Assembly: GCF_014773545.1 (NCBI RefSeq)
Contig: NZ_SDDV01000006.1
Span: forward strand, 62,001 to 126,000
Origin: Hydrogenophaga sp.
Lineage (GTDB): Bacteria; Pseudomonadota; Gammaproteobacteria; Burkholderiales; Burkholderiaceae_C
DNA length: 64,000 bases
Direction of reading: 5' to 3'
Shown: positions 8,830-17,955 of the stretch, piece after piece
Layout: each line of letters starts with the position of its first letter
Position numbering within the stretch: the first letter of the stretch is position 1
Program-made: the position numbers and the translations under genes
The notes under the pieces: generated by a model
The model's input: the letters and a program-made list of their open reading frames with translations, nothing else
The model's database searches: none
What the model was told of the DNA's origin: nothing

Positions 8830-9357
8830 TTGACCATCTCCCTCATCGGCATGCCCGGTTCGGGCAAGTCCACCGTCGGGCGGCAGCTTGCCCGGCGGCT
8901 GGCGCTGCCGTTCACCGACTCAGACCAGGTGATCGAGCAGCGCCTGGGCTGCTCGATTCGCGCGTTTTTCGAGCGCGAGGGTGAGGCGCGGTTTCGGGAC
9001 ATCGAGCAAGAGCTGCTCGATGAATTGACGCAGGGGCCGACTGCCGTGCTGTCAACCGGCGGCGGCTCGGTGTTGCGGCCGCTGAACCGCCAGCGCCTGC
9101 GCCAGCGCACGCAGGTGGTTTATTTGCACACCAGTGCGCAGGAGTTGTTTCACCGTCTGCGCAACGACCGCATCCGACCCCTGCTGCAGGTGGATGACCC
9201 CTTGCAGCGCTTGCAAGCGTTGTTTGCGCTGCGCGACCCGCTGTACCGCGAGACGGCGCATGTCGTGGTCGAGACCGGCCGGCCGTCGGTGGCCACACTG
9301 GTCAACCTGATTCTGATGCAGCTCGAGCTGGCCGCTGGCAGCGACCCCGCGAGCTGA
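8830..9357 (+). CDS. aroK: shikimate kinase
   Basis: AroK phosphorylates shikimate at the 3-hydroxyl with ATP, step five of chorismate synthesis. The 175-residue protein has the P-loop GMPGSGKSTVG at residues 7-17, the shikimate-binding DSD motif (residues 31-33), FFEREGEARFRDIE, and GGG of STGGGSVL. The start is a TTG at 8830; the nearest ATG (8823) is out of frame. In Burkholderiales aroK is normally followed by aroB; here a tRNA gene and tamB follow instead. Confidence 0.93.
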   Translation: MTISLIGMPGSGKSTVGRQLARRLALPFTDSDQVIEQRLGCSIRAFFEREGEARFRDIEQELLDELTQGPTAVLSTGGGSVLRPLNRQRLRQRTQVVYLHTSAQELFHRLRNDRIRPLLQVDDPLQRLQALFALRDPLYRETAHVVVETGRPSVATLVNLILMQLELAAGSDPAS

Positions 9358-9379
9358 GCTTGGCCGGGATTTTTGTCGG

Positions 9380-9454
9380 TGGCGCCACCAACAGGAATCG
9401 AACCTGTATCTAGCGCTTAGGAGGCGCTCGTTCTGTCCATTGAACTATGGCGGC
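9380..9454 (-). tRNA. tRNA-Arg (anticodon CCU)
   Basis: The minus strand folds as a full tRNA of 75 bases. Acceptor GCCGCCA pairs with TGGTGGC (one G-U), the D stem is GTTC/GAAC, the anticodon stem AGCGC/GCGCT encloses loop CTCCTAA (anticodon CCT, reading AGG), and the T stem ACAGG/CCTGT encloses TTCGATT. CCA is encoded. It reads AGG, a rare arginine codon in GC-rich genomes. It lies between aroK and the tamB stop. Confidence 0.95.
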
Positions 9455-9540
9455 GCGGGCTGTGCGGATTGTAAGGGGCGACCCTGGGACAGGTGGAACC
9501 CAAGACTTCACCGGGCCGGGCCGAGTCGATGGCAGGCGTT

Positions 9541-12500
9541 TCAGTCGTAGCGCCGGGTGAAGATCAGGTCGACCGCGCTTTCTTCGCCCGCGCGGGCGCG
9601 CAGCGTCAGGTGGCGCGAGACGTCGTAGAAAATCGACACCGTGCCCAGGGTGCCGGCCAGCGCGCGTTCGTAGCTCACGTACAGGTCGCGCGAGATGCGC
9701 TTGCCCAGCCGCAGCACGGCTGCGCCCAGGCCGGGCGGGCCGTTCGGTGCGGGCTCGCGCAGGCCGATTTCGTCCAGCCCGAGCAGGCCGGCCAGACCGG
9801 CGTCGAGCAGGCCGCCGTTGCGCCCCAGCACGGCCAGCGCGGCTTGCTGCAGCACGGCGGCTTGGGCACCGGCGCCGGTGGCTGGGCGGCCCAGCAGCAG
9901 CAGGGCGAGCTTTTCGTTATCAGGCAGATCGGGGTTGGCGTACAGCCGCACCAGCGGACGCAGCGCGCTGCCGCTGATCTGCACCCCGACGCGCTGGGCC
10001 TGCGCACCGGGGAGCGAACGCAGCGCCAGGATATCGAGCGCCGGGTCGTCGTAGGGCCCGGTAAAACGCAGCCGGCCGGTTTCTATGCCGAGTTGCTGGC
10101 CGTAGGCGCGAAAGCTGCCGTCAACCGTGCGCAGTTCGCCGTACACGCGCGGGGTGGGCGCGGCGGCTGTGCTGCGCAGATCGAGCACGCCAGCCAGCCG
10201 GGTTTGCAGGCCGCGACCGCGCAGTTCGAATTGTTGACCCAAATCGAGCTCGAGCTGTAAGTCGGTCTGCACCGGTTCGGCGTTCGGGTCGGGTGCTGCG
10301 GCGCGGCTGCCGCGGCGCACCACGTCGCGACTCAGGCGGGGGGTGAGTTCGTCGGGTAGCACGAACAGCGCGCTGTCGGCGCTGAGTCTGCCGCGCACGC
10401 GCAGTTGCGCGCCGGCGAGCCGGGCGTTCATCTGGCCGCTGAGGCTGAGCCGGCGATCGGGACGGGTGGATACGCGCAACCTGGCGGCTGTGGCCTGCAA
10501 CTCGATGAAGGGCTGGCGGCGCGCGCCGTCGGCGCTGCGGCGCCAGTGCGCCACGCCGCTGGCTTGCAGGCTGCCGCCGGGCTCTGCGCCGCTTGGCCCT
10601 TGCAGGCTCAACTGATCGATGCTGATGCTGTCGCCCACCAGCCGGGCGCGCAAGCGGCCGTCGGAAAATTGAAAACCGTCCAGCAAAGAAACCAGCGTCA
10701 AGTGGTCGGCCTGCAGTGTGCCGCTCCAGTCGGGCGCGCCGCGCGTACCGCCGAGCGTGGCTTGCGCCAGCAGCGTGCCGCTCATGCGCCAGCCCGGCGG
10801 CGCCAGCACCGACCACGCCGCCAACTGCGGCAGTTGCACGTGAGCGCTACCGCGCAGCGGCGCACTGGCCGGCCAAACCTGCGCGAACGAGAAGCGGCCA
10901 TCGGTCATGGGTGTGAGGCCAGGCGTGAGTTCGGTGTATAGATCGGCGCTGGCCTGCCCCAGGCGCTGGCTGTCCCAGCGCAGGCGGGCCTGCACCTCTT
11001 TGCCCAGCGCGTGTACGCTCAGGCTGGCTTGGCGCACACCGGCCTGCACGCGCTGGCCTTTGGCCGGGTCGGCGTCGGGTGAAAAAATGAGGTCGCCGCT
11101 GCGGCGCTGCAGGTGCGCCACCAGGCGCAGTGGGGCGTCTGGCGCCACGGGGAGCAGCACGTCCCAGTGGCCGTCGAACACCAGGTCAGATTGCAGGCCC
11201 AGCCGCGCCAGTGTGGCAGCCGGTGCACCGCCCGCGCTGCCCAGGAGCTCAAGCCAAGCCAGCGGCCAAGCGCGCAACTGCCCGCGCGTGTGCAGGGCTT
11301 GCGCCTGCCAGCGCAACTGCTCCCAGGACAGGCTGGCAGATTCAGCGGCCGATGCGGTTAATTTGGCGGCCAATTCGGGGTCGGATTCCCATTGCGCCGG
11401 TGACAGGGGCGTTTGGCCCCGAATGGCCGGTCGCGGGCGCAGCAGCAACTCGCCGCTGCCGGCGTCGAGCCGCCAGCCGGGCGCCTCGCGGTGCCAGCTC
11501 AGCGCCAGTGCGCGCGGGCTTTGCAGGCTCCAGCCGCTGCGGGTTGCGCCGGACAAGGCGCCGTCCAGTTGCAGCAGCAACTGGCTCAGTTCGATCCGGC
11601 CGCTGCGCCAGTGCAGGGTGTGCGCGCTGGGCTCATGGCTGGCTTGCACGCGGGCCCGACTGTGCAGCGCGGCGCGCCAGTCGGCCCGCGCGGCGCTGCC
11701 GCGCAGATCGAGAGCCAGTTCAGACAGGCTGCCAGCGGCTTGCAGATGCCAGTCACGCAAGGTGATGGCCTCCTGAGCAGCCGTTTGCAGCCGCAGCCGG
11801 GGCAGTGTCAGCGTGGCTTGCAGTTGCGGCGCGGCGGGTCGGCGCAGCGCCGCGCGCGGCTGAACGGGCAGCGGGTAGCCCAGCGCACCCAGACCGCCTT
11901 GCCACGCCAGCTCGAGTCGGCCGCTGCCCTGGGCGGCCAGGCCGGGTTGGCGCTGCAGCAGCTTGCGCAGCGGCTGGCCCAGCAGCGGCAGGCTTTGCTG
12001 GCGCTGCAGCCAGCTCAGCAGGTGTTCGGCCGCGTCGATCTGCACGTGCGCCGTACCGTGGCCGCTGTGGTGCGCCAGCAGGCCCTGCCACTGCGCCTGT
12101 GCACCAGGAACTTGCAGCGCGAGGCGGCCGGCAAACTGGCGCGCGGCGCTGTCAAACCGGCCGCTGGCGTCGAGTTGTGCGTCCGTCAGGCGCAGGCGGG
12201 CCGAGTGCAAATCAAAGACGCCGTGGCTTGCGGCTTCGGTGGCAGGGCGCCAGCGGCCCAGCAGTTGCAGCTCGCGCAGGCCGGCCAGAGCGGCGCCCCT
12301 GGGCTGACGCGCCGCAGGCTGGACGCGGGCGCGCAGATCGACGGCGGGCGGGGTGTCCTTGCCAGCCGCCGCCCTGAGCTGGAAGTGGCCGTCCAAGGCC
12401 GCCGGGGCGAGTGTGCTCCAGAGCCGGGCCGGGTTGATGCCCTGGGCCTGGAGTTCGCCCTGCCACTGGCCCAGCGCCCAGGCCGGGCTTGGGTGGGTGG

Positions 12501-13641
12501 CGGAAAATCGTCCCTCGATCCGCCCAATCAACTGGCCCGCGCCGATCTGCGCTTCGAATTGCGGCACGCGCCAGTGCTCGCCGTGCTGTTCCAGCCTGGC
12601 TTGCAGGCTTTGCAGCGGCAGGCGTTGGCGGTCGGCCGGGCCGCTGGCGGCGTTGCTGAGTTGCAGTCGAGCGCGCCAGGCATCGGCTTCGGGTTGCGCG
12701 TGCAGCGTGCCCGTGAGTGCCGTGTGAGGCGCTTGCGGCCACAGCGCGGCCAGGTCGAGTTGCTGCGCCGTGGCCTGCACGCGGCGCAGCGGCTGCGCCG
12801 CCCAGGGCATGATGTGGGCGCTGGCGAGTAGGGTCGGCGTGCTGGTAGAGGCGTCGCTTTGCGGCCAGACGCGCACGCTGGCTTCTAGCGTGGCGTCCTG
12901 CGGGGCCAGTTGACCCGTCAACTGTGCCAGCGCCTGCAGCGCCAGCGTTTGCCCACTGGGGACGTCGGCTTGCAACTGGCCTTGCAGTTCCAGTCGCAGC
13001 GGCATGGGCGCGCGTGCGCCCAGGCTGGCTTGCAACTGGTAGCGGCCGGCGGCAACCTGCAGCGACTCCAGCGTCAAGCGGTGTTCGTCGGTCTGGCTGG
13101 CCGGGAGGGCGGAGCCGGCGCGCAGATACTGGTAGTGCCCGCGCAGCGCGCGCAGTTGCAGCGCGGTGCTGCGCTCGAGCAGCAGTTCATCGACCGAAAA
13201 CGGCACACTAAGCGCCAGCGGCAGCAGAAGCGGGGCGGGCGGCTGGCGCGGCTGGGGTGGGCGCTGGTCGATCAGGTGCAGGCGTTCGATGGACAGCCCG
13301 TCCAGCCGGGCGTCGCGCCCGAGCACAGCGTCGATCCAAAAATCTGGGCGCAGGCGCAGTTGCAGCGCGCTGGCGCTCAGTTGCAGGCCATTGCGCGACC
13401 AGTGCAGCCGCTCTATCGTACCGCCCTGGCGCAGGCTGCCCTGTACGCCTTCAACCGTCAGGGTGCCGCTGTGGGGTGCGTGGTTTTGCATGTAGGCCTG
13501 CGTCCACCGCAGGGCCTGCGCCAGCGAGCCGGGCGAAGCGGCCCACAGCCACAGCGCCAGCAGCGCGCTCAGCAGCAGGCCCAGTACAGCGATGGGCAGC
13601 CAGATGAGCAGGCGGCACAGAAACAGGGCGAAGGGTTTCAA
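9541..13641 (-). CDS. tamB: translocation and assembly module subunit TamB
   Basis: This 1366-residue inner-membrane anchored AsmA-like protein spans the periplasm as a long hydrophobic beta-groove and works with TamA in outer-membrane protein insertion and phospholipid transport. An N-terminal membrane anchor (about residues 8-32) is followed by low-complexity Leu/Gln/Arg-rich beta repeats and the conserved C-terminal DUF490/TamB domain (RLRFTGPYDDPALDILALR, DNEKLALLLLGRP, GKRISRDLYVSYERALAG) ending at a terminal Tyr-Asp. It is downstream of tamA on the same strand after a 159-base spacer with no visible gene. Confidence 0.93.
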   Translation of the reverse strand: MKPFALFLCRLLIWLPIAVLGLLLSALLALWLWAASPGSLAQALRWTQAYMQNHAPHSGTLTVEGVQGSLRQGGTIERLHWSRNGLQLSASALQLRLRPDFWIDAVLGRDARLDGLSIERLHLIDQRPPQPRQPPAPLLLPLALSVPFSVDELLLERSTALQLRALRGHYQYLRAGSALPASQTDEHRLTLESLQVAAGRYQLQASLGARAPMPLRLELQGQLQADVPSGQTLALQALAQLTGQLAPQDATLEASVRVWPQSDASTSTPTLLASAHIMPWAAQPLRRVQATAQQLDLAALWPQAPHTALTGTLHAQPEADAWRARLQLSNAASGPADRQRLPLQSLQARLEQHGEHWRVPQFEAQIGAGQLIGRIEGRFSATHPSPAWALGQWQGELQAQGINPARLWSTLAPAALDGHFQLRAAAGKDTPPAVDLRARVQPAARQPRGAALAGLRELQLLGRWRPATEAASHGVFDLHSARLRLTDAQLDASGRFDSAARQFAGRLALQVPGAQAQWQGLLAHHSGHGTAHVQIDAAEHLLSWLQRQQSLPLLGQPLRKLLQRQPGLAAQGSGRLELAWQGGLGALGYPLPVQPRAALRRPAAPQLQATLTLPRLRLQTAAQEAITLRDWHLQAAGSLSELALDLRGSAARADWRAALHSRARVQASHEPSAHTLHWRSGRIELSQLLLQLDGALSGATRSGWSLQSPRALALSWHREAPGWRLDAGSGELLLRPRPAIRGQTPLSPAQWESDPELAAKLTASAAESASLSWEQLRWQAQALHTRGQLRAWPLAWLELLGSAGGAPAATLARLGLQSDLVFDGHWDVLLPVAPDAPLRLVAHLQRRSGDLIFSPDADPAKGQRVQAGVRQASLSVHALGKEVQARLRWDSQRLGQASADLYTELTPGLTPMTDGRFSFAQVWPASAPLRGSAHVQLPQLAAWSVLAPPGWRMSGTLLAQATLGGTRGAPDWSGTLQADHLTLVSLLDGFQFSDGRLRARLVGDSISIDQLSLQGPSGAEPGGSLQASGVAHWRRSADGARRQPFIELQATAARLRVSTRPDRRLSLSGQMNARLAGAQLRVRGRLSADSALFVLPDELTPRLSRDVVRRGSRAAAPDPNAEPVQTDLQLELDLGQQFELRGRGLQTRLAGVLDLRSTAAAPTPRVYGELRTVDGSFRAYGQQLGIETGRLRFTGPYDDPALDILALRSLPGAQAQRVGVQISGSALRPLVRLYANPDLPDNEKLALLLLGRPATGAGAQAAVLQQAALAVLGRNGGLLDAGLAGLLGLDEIGLREPAPNGPPGLGAAVLRLGKRISRDLYVSYERALAGTLGTVSIFYDVSRHLTLRARAGEESAVDLIFTRRYD

Positions 13642-13800
13642 TGGCTGCTCAGGCTGGTCAGGCTGCGGTGGGCGGAGTCAAATTTCAACACAAAAACCGT
13701 GTGTTGCAACGGGTTTTCGGCGGCGCGGCGCGCGCGGGTGGGTTCGTGCCCGCTTCGGGCGCTGAGTCGCTGCAAGAGAAATGCCGCATTCCTTGTGGCT

Positions 13801-15684
13801 TCAGAAGGTGAAGCCGACGTTGAGGTGCAGGCGCAGGCGCCGGGCGTCGGCGCCATAGGCCAGATCGACCTGCAACGGGCCGACCGGGCTGTTGTAGCGC
13901 AGGCCGCTGCCCAGACCCCAGCGCGGGCGCAACTGGCCGGGTTGGTTGGCGACCGCGCCGGAATCCAGGAACAGCACGTGTTCCCAGGCGCTGCGCACGC
14001 CGTGGCGCCAGATCGGGCGTTGCCACTCCAGGCTGGCCAGCGCGAGGTAGCGGCCTGGGGACACGCTGCCGTCGGCCTGCGGCACGCCGATTTCGCGCAG
14101 GCGGTAGCCGCGCACGGTCTGGCCGCCGCCGCTCAGGAACAACTGGGTGGCGGGCACCGGCGCGTCTGGCCGCGCCCACAGCGCACCCGCTTGCAGCCGC
14201 AGCACCAGCCGACTGCCGCGCAGCAGCGCGGCAGTCGGCGTTGCGGCGGGGTCCGGGGTGGCGCCAGCCTGATCCAGCGGCCATATCCCCAGCCAGCGCA
14301 CGTGCGCGCGTACGAAAGGTTTGCGGTCCTGCTGCAGCGTGCTGCCCGCACTCAGTTCGACACCCAGGCCGTCGCCCCGCTCGGGCGCTGGCAGGTCGAC
14401 AAAGCGGCGGCGGGTCCAGGCGTAATGGGCCGAGAGCGAGAGTTCGGCTGGGGCTGCTGCCGGGCCTATCAGCGCCCGGTTAAGAGTCTGCGCACGGTCG
14501 GCTTGCAAAAAGAAGCTGCGCTCTTGGCGGGCGCCATCTTGCGAACGCCCTGCGCGCAGCCGCTGGCTGGTGGTGTTGCTGAACCCGTCGATCTGGCGCT
14601 GCGCCTGTGCGGCGACCATCCAGCGCCAACCTCTGGCGTCGACCGGGGCGCTCCATTCGGACGCCAGCGTCTGGTTGCGCTGCTCGAGCTCGATCTTGCT
14701 CAGCGCCCGCCAGCCTAGGCCCGGCACCCGGTGGTGCGTGTGTTCGAGCGACAGGCGCGCCCCGTTGTCGGTGCTCAGGCCAGCGCCCAGCACCAGTTTT
14801 TGGCGCGGGTGCTCGCGCACCTGCACCAGCACCGGCATGGCCTGCGGGTCGCCGCTCAAGTCCAGTTGGACGAACACGGAGTCAAAGTAGCCGCTGGCGG
14901 CCACGCGCTGCTGCGCCGCTTGCATCAGCTCCAGTTGGTATTCGCTGCCTGCGCGCAGGCCGGCCAGCCGCACCAGGTGCTCGACCAGCAGCGGGTCGTA
15001 GCGCTGCGCGCCCTGCACCCGCACCGCTCCGATGCGCACCAGCGGCCCGGAGTCGAGTGCGATGTGCAAGTGGGCGCTGTGGCTGGCGGCGTCGATGTCA
15101 GCCAGGCTGTTGTCGATGCGCCCGGCAGGAAAGCGCTGTGCGGTCAAGTCGCGCACGGCGGCTATTTTGGCGGCGTCCCAGCCGGCCTGGGTGAACACCG
15201 TTCCCGCCGGCAGCGTGGCCTGGCGCACGATCGCTGCGCGTTGCTCGGCCGCTTCGGGCGCGTCAGCAATCGCGCCCATGAAGTAGACCTGGGACGAGGC
15301 GATGCGCGTCGGTGGCCCGGCGTCGACCCGAATCGTCACCGTGCCCAGTGGTGCAGCGGCCGGGTCGGCGGCGGCTTGCAGCCCGACTTCGATCTGCGGC
15401 GAGAAGTGGCCCAGCGTGCCCAGCAGCTCGCGCAGGTTCTCGGGCGCCAGCGCCAGCAGGCGGGCGAGTTCGGCGCTGTCGAGGTCGGGCAGGGTGCGAA
15501 AGTGCTGCAAGGCCAGATGCGGCAGCAAAAACGCGCGCAGCTCGGGTGCGGCTTGCAGTTCGATCTCAAAGCGTGCCGGGGCCGCGGGCTGCGCCAGCGG
15601 CTGCGCCAGCGCCCAGGCCGGCAGCAGCCCGGCGCAGGCCAGCCACAGCAGCCGCAAGGTCCGGGTGGTGCCGCGTTGGGTCAT
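13801..15684 (-). CDS. tamA: translocation and assembly module subunit TamA
   Basis: TamA is an Omp85-family outer-membrane protein. The 627-residue product has a signal peptide (LLPAWALAQ), three POTRA domains (about residues 35-280) and a 16-strand barrel with the conserved GGGQTVRGYRLREIG and a C-terminal aromatic strand ending NVGFTF. I start at the ATG at 15684; the frame is open further upstream but there overlaps the preceding gene. Only 8 bases separate this start from the stop of the CoxE-like gene, so the two are probably translationally linked. Confidence 0.92.
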   Translation of the reverse strand: MTQRGTTRTLRLLWLACAGLLPAWALAQPLAQPAAPARFEIELQAAPELRAFLLPHLALQHFRTLPDLDSAELARLLALAPENLRELLGTLGHFSPQIEVGLQAAADPAAAPLGTVTIRVDAGPPTRIASSQVYFMGAIADAPEAAEQRAAIVRQATLPAGTVFTQAGWDAAKIAAVRDLTAQRFPAGRIDNSLADIDAASHSAHLHIALDSGPLVRIGAVRVQGAQRYDPLLVEHLVRLAGLRAGSEYQLELMQAAQQRVAASGYFDSVFVQLDLSGDPQAMPVLVQVREHPRQKLVLGAGLSTDNGARLSLEHTHHRVPGLGWRALSKIELEQRNQTLASEWSAPVDARGWRWMVAAQAQRQIDGFSNTTSQRLRAGRSQDGARQERSFFLQADRAQTLNRALIGPAAAPAELSLSAHYAWTRRRFVDLPAPERGDGLGVELSAGSTLQQDRKPFVRAHVRWLGIWPLDQAGATPDPAATPTAALLRGSRLVLRLQAGALWARPDAPVPATQLFLSGGGQTVRGYRLREIGVPQADGSVSPGRYLALASLEWQRPIWRHGVRSAWEHVLFLDSGAVANQPGQLRPRWGLGSGLRYNSPVGPLQVDLAYGADARRLRLHLNVGFTF

Positions 15685-15692
15685 GGGTTTGC

Positions 15693-16880
15693 TTATTTCG
15701 ACAGCAGTCGCATGGCGTCTTCCAGCCCCTTCAGGCTCAGCGGGACCATGCGCTGCGCCATGAGCCGCTGGACGATGGCTATGCTTTGCCGGTACGGCCA
15801 GGCACCCTGGGGTTCTGGGTTGATCCAGGCGAACCGGGGAAAGGCGTGCGTCAGGCGCTGCAGCCACTCGGCGCCGGCTTCTTCGTTGTCGTATTCCACG
15901 CTGGCGCCAGGCTGCAAAAGCTCGTACGGGCTCATGGTCGCGTCGCCGACGAAAATCAGCTTGTAGTCCTTGTTGTACGTGCGGATGACGTCCCAGGTCG
16001 GAAATTTTTCGGCGTATCGGCGCCGGTTGTTTTTCCACATGAAGTCGTAGACGCAGTTGTGAAAGTAAAAGAACTCCAGGTGCTTGAATTCGCTTTTGAC
16101 GGCTGAAAACAGCTCCTCGACGCGCTGCACGTGCTCGTCCATGCTGCCGCCCACGTCCATCAGCAGCAGCACTTTAACGTGGTTGTGCCGCTGCGGAATC
16201 ATTTTGAGGTCTAGCCAGCCGGCGTTGGCGGCACTGGCGCGGATGGTGTCGGGCAGATCGAGTTCGAGTTCGTTGCCCTGGCGCGCAAACTGGCGCAGCC
16301 GGCGCAGCGCCACCTTGATCTGGCGCGTGCCGAGTTCTTGCGTGTCGTCGTAGTCGCGGTAGGCGCGTTGCTCCCACACCTTGAGCGCGCTTTTGTTGCG
16401 GCTGGCACCGCCCATGCGCACGCCCTGCGGGTTGTGGCCGCTGTGGCCAAAGGGTGAAGTACCGCCGGTGCCGATCCACTTGTTGCCGCCCGCGTGGCGT
16501 TCTTTTTGCTCCTCCAGCCGCTTTTGCAGTGTGGCCATCAGCTCGTTCCAGTCCAGCTTGGGCGCGTTGGCTTTTTGTTCATCGGACAAGAGGCGCTGCA
16601 TCTGCGAGCGCAGCCAGTCGGCCGCAATCGCTTGGCTGAAGTCGGCCCGCAACTCCACGCCCTTGAAGTAGGCGGCAAAGGCGCGGTCGAACTTGTCAAA
16701 CTGCTTCTCGTCCTTCACCAGCGCGCTGCGCGCCAGGTAATAAAAGTCCTCCATGCTGCAGGCATCGGGGTTGGCCGGGCCGACCACGTCGTGCTGCAAG
16801 GCTTCGAGCAAGGTGAGGTATTCCTTCACCGACACCGGCAATTGGGCCGCGCGCAGGGTGTAAAAAAAATCGATCAGCAT
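15693..16880 (-). CDS. CoxE-like VWA domain protein
   Basis: This 395-residue protein belongs to the CoxE/VWA-containing family that works with MoxR AAA+ ATPases. Its C-terminal half is a von Willebrand A fold with a MIDAS-like DxGxS (LLLMDVGGSMD, about residue 241) and later GDATMSPYE. The N-terminal half is helical and starts IDFFYTLRAAQLPVSVKEYL, typical of the family. Such pairs are thought to act as chaperones inserting cofactors or assembling enzyme complexes; the client here is unknown. It lies between moxR and tamA. Confidence 0.88.
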   Translation of the reverse strand: MLIDFFYTLRAAQLPVSVKEYLTLLEALQHDVVGPANPDACSMEDFYYLARSALVKDEKQFDKFDRAFAAYFKGVELRADFSQAIAADWLRSQMQRLLSDEQKANAPKLDWNELMATLQKRLEEQKERHAGGNKWIGTGGTSPFGHSGHNPQGVRMGGASRNKSALKVWEQRAYRDYDDTQELGTRQIKVALRRLRQFARQGNELELDLPDTIRASAANAGWLDLKMIPQRHNHVKVLLLMDVGGSMDEHVQRVEELFSAVKSEFKHLEFFYFHNCVYDFMWKNNRRRYAEKFPTWDVIRTYNKDYKLIFVGDATMSPYELLQPGASVEYDNEEAGAEWLQRLTHAFPRFAWINPEPQGAWPYRQSIAIVQRLMAQRMVPLSLKGLEDAMRLLSK

Positions 16881-16945
16881 CGCGATTCTTCTTTTTCTGA
16901 ACAGGGCGGGGGCGCCATTTCCTGGGGGCGATGGGGGGTGCGCCG

Positions 16946-17788
16946 TCAGCGGTTGCGCTGATTCATGAACACCAGTCTTTCAAGCAGCGTGCTGTCTTGC
17001 TCGTTCTTCAGCAGCGCGCCCACCAGCGGTGCCGTGCCGAGCTGGCCGTCGGCGCTTTGCAGCACCTGCAGCGCAACGTCATCGGCCAGCAGCAGCTTGA
17101 GCCAGTCCAGCAGCTCCGAGGTGCTGGGCTTTTTCTTCAGACCGGGCAGGTTGCGCACGTCGTAAAAGGTTTTCAGCGCCACCCTCAGCAGCTCTTGCTT
17201 GAGTTGCGGGAAGTGCACCTCGACGATGCGCTGCATGGTCGGCGCATCGGGGAATTTGATGTAGTGAAAAAAGCAGCGGCGCAGAAAAGCGTCGGGCAGC
17301 TCTTTTTCGTTGTTGGAGGTGATAAAGACCAGCGGACGGTGCCGTGCGCGCACCAGTTCGCGCGTTTCATAGCAATAGAACTCCATGCGGTCGAGCTCGC
17401 GCAGCAAGTCGTTCGGGAACTCGATGTCGGCCTTGTCGATTTCGTCGATCAGCAGGGCGACTGGCTGCTCGGCGGTGAAGGCCTGCCAGAGCACGCCTTT
17501 GACGATGTAGTTCCGAATGTCCCGCACTTTTTCTTCGCCCAACTGGCTGTCGCGCAGGCGCGCGACGGCGTCGTATTCGTACAGACCCTGCTGCGCCTTG
17601 GTGGTGCTTTTGATGTGCCACTGCAGCAGCGGCAGCTTGAGCGCCTGCGCCACCTCTTCAGCCAGCATGGTTTTGCCGGTGCCGGGTTCGCCCTTGACCA
17701 GCAGCGGGCGCTTGAGGGTGACGGCGGCGTTGACCGCCAGCATCAGGTCTGGCGTGGCGACGTAGTTTTCAGAGCCGTGGAATTTCAT
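16946..17788 (-). CDS. MoxR-family AAA+ ATPase
   Basis: The 280-residue ATPase has Walker A GEPGTGKT (about residue 37), Walker B ALLIDEIDKAD, a sensor-1 region FITSNNEKELPDAF and an arginine-finger stretch RRCFFHYI. It is the usual partner of the VWA protein encoded 65 bases downstream, the two forming a MoxR-VWA chaperone pair. Upstream of its start lies a G-rich heptamer array. Confidence 0.9.
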   Translation of the reverse strand: MKFHGSENYVATPDLMLAVNAAVTLKRPLLVKGEPGTGKTMLAEEVAQALKLPLLQWHIKSTTKAQQGLYEYDAVARLRDSQLGEEKVRDIRNYIVKGVLWQAFTAEQPVALLIDEIDKADIEFPNDLLRELDRMEFYCYETRELVRARHRPLVFITSNNEKELPDAFLRRCFFHYIKFPDAPTMQRIVEVHFPQLKQELLRVALKTFYDVRNLPGLKKKPSTSELLDWLKLLLADDVALQVLQSADGQLGTAPLVGALLKNEQDSTLLERLVFMNQRNR

Positions 17789-17829
17789 GGGTCGAAGCGG
17801 TGGTGTGGGTGGGAGCGCGCAGCGCAGGC

Positions 17830-17872
17830 GTTGGGAGTTGGGAGTTGGGCGTTGGGAGTTGGGGAGTTAGGG
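17830..17872 (+). repeat. heptamer array GTTGGGA (about six units), predicted G-quadruplex
   Basis: Units GTTGGGA, GTTGGGA, GTTGGGC, GTTGGGA, GTTGGGGA and GTTAGGG follow head to tail. On the plus strand this gives at least five runs of three or more G separated by four bases, a canonical G-quadruplex pattern. It lies between the divergent moxR (start 17788) and cytochrome c (start 17956) genes, in the region expected to hold their promoters. Confidence 0.8.
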
Positions 17873-17917
17873 TAATCGACAGGATGCTGCGAGCAACCCC
17901 GTCCATAAAATACCGCA

Positions 17918-17931
17918 CTGATCTTTATCAA
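17918..17931. promoter_or_regulatory. possible FNR/Anr box
   Basis: CTGATCTTTATCAA differs by one base from the FNR/Anr consensus TTGAT-N4-ATCAA. It lies 25 bases before the ATG of a cytochrome c gene. That is too close for activation from -41.5 unless the message is almost leaderless, so repression or chance is possible. Confidence 0.3.
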
Positions 17932-17955
17932 ACCCGTCTTGATTGTGTCTGCAAA

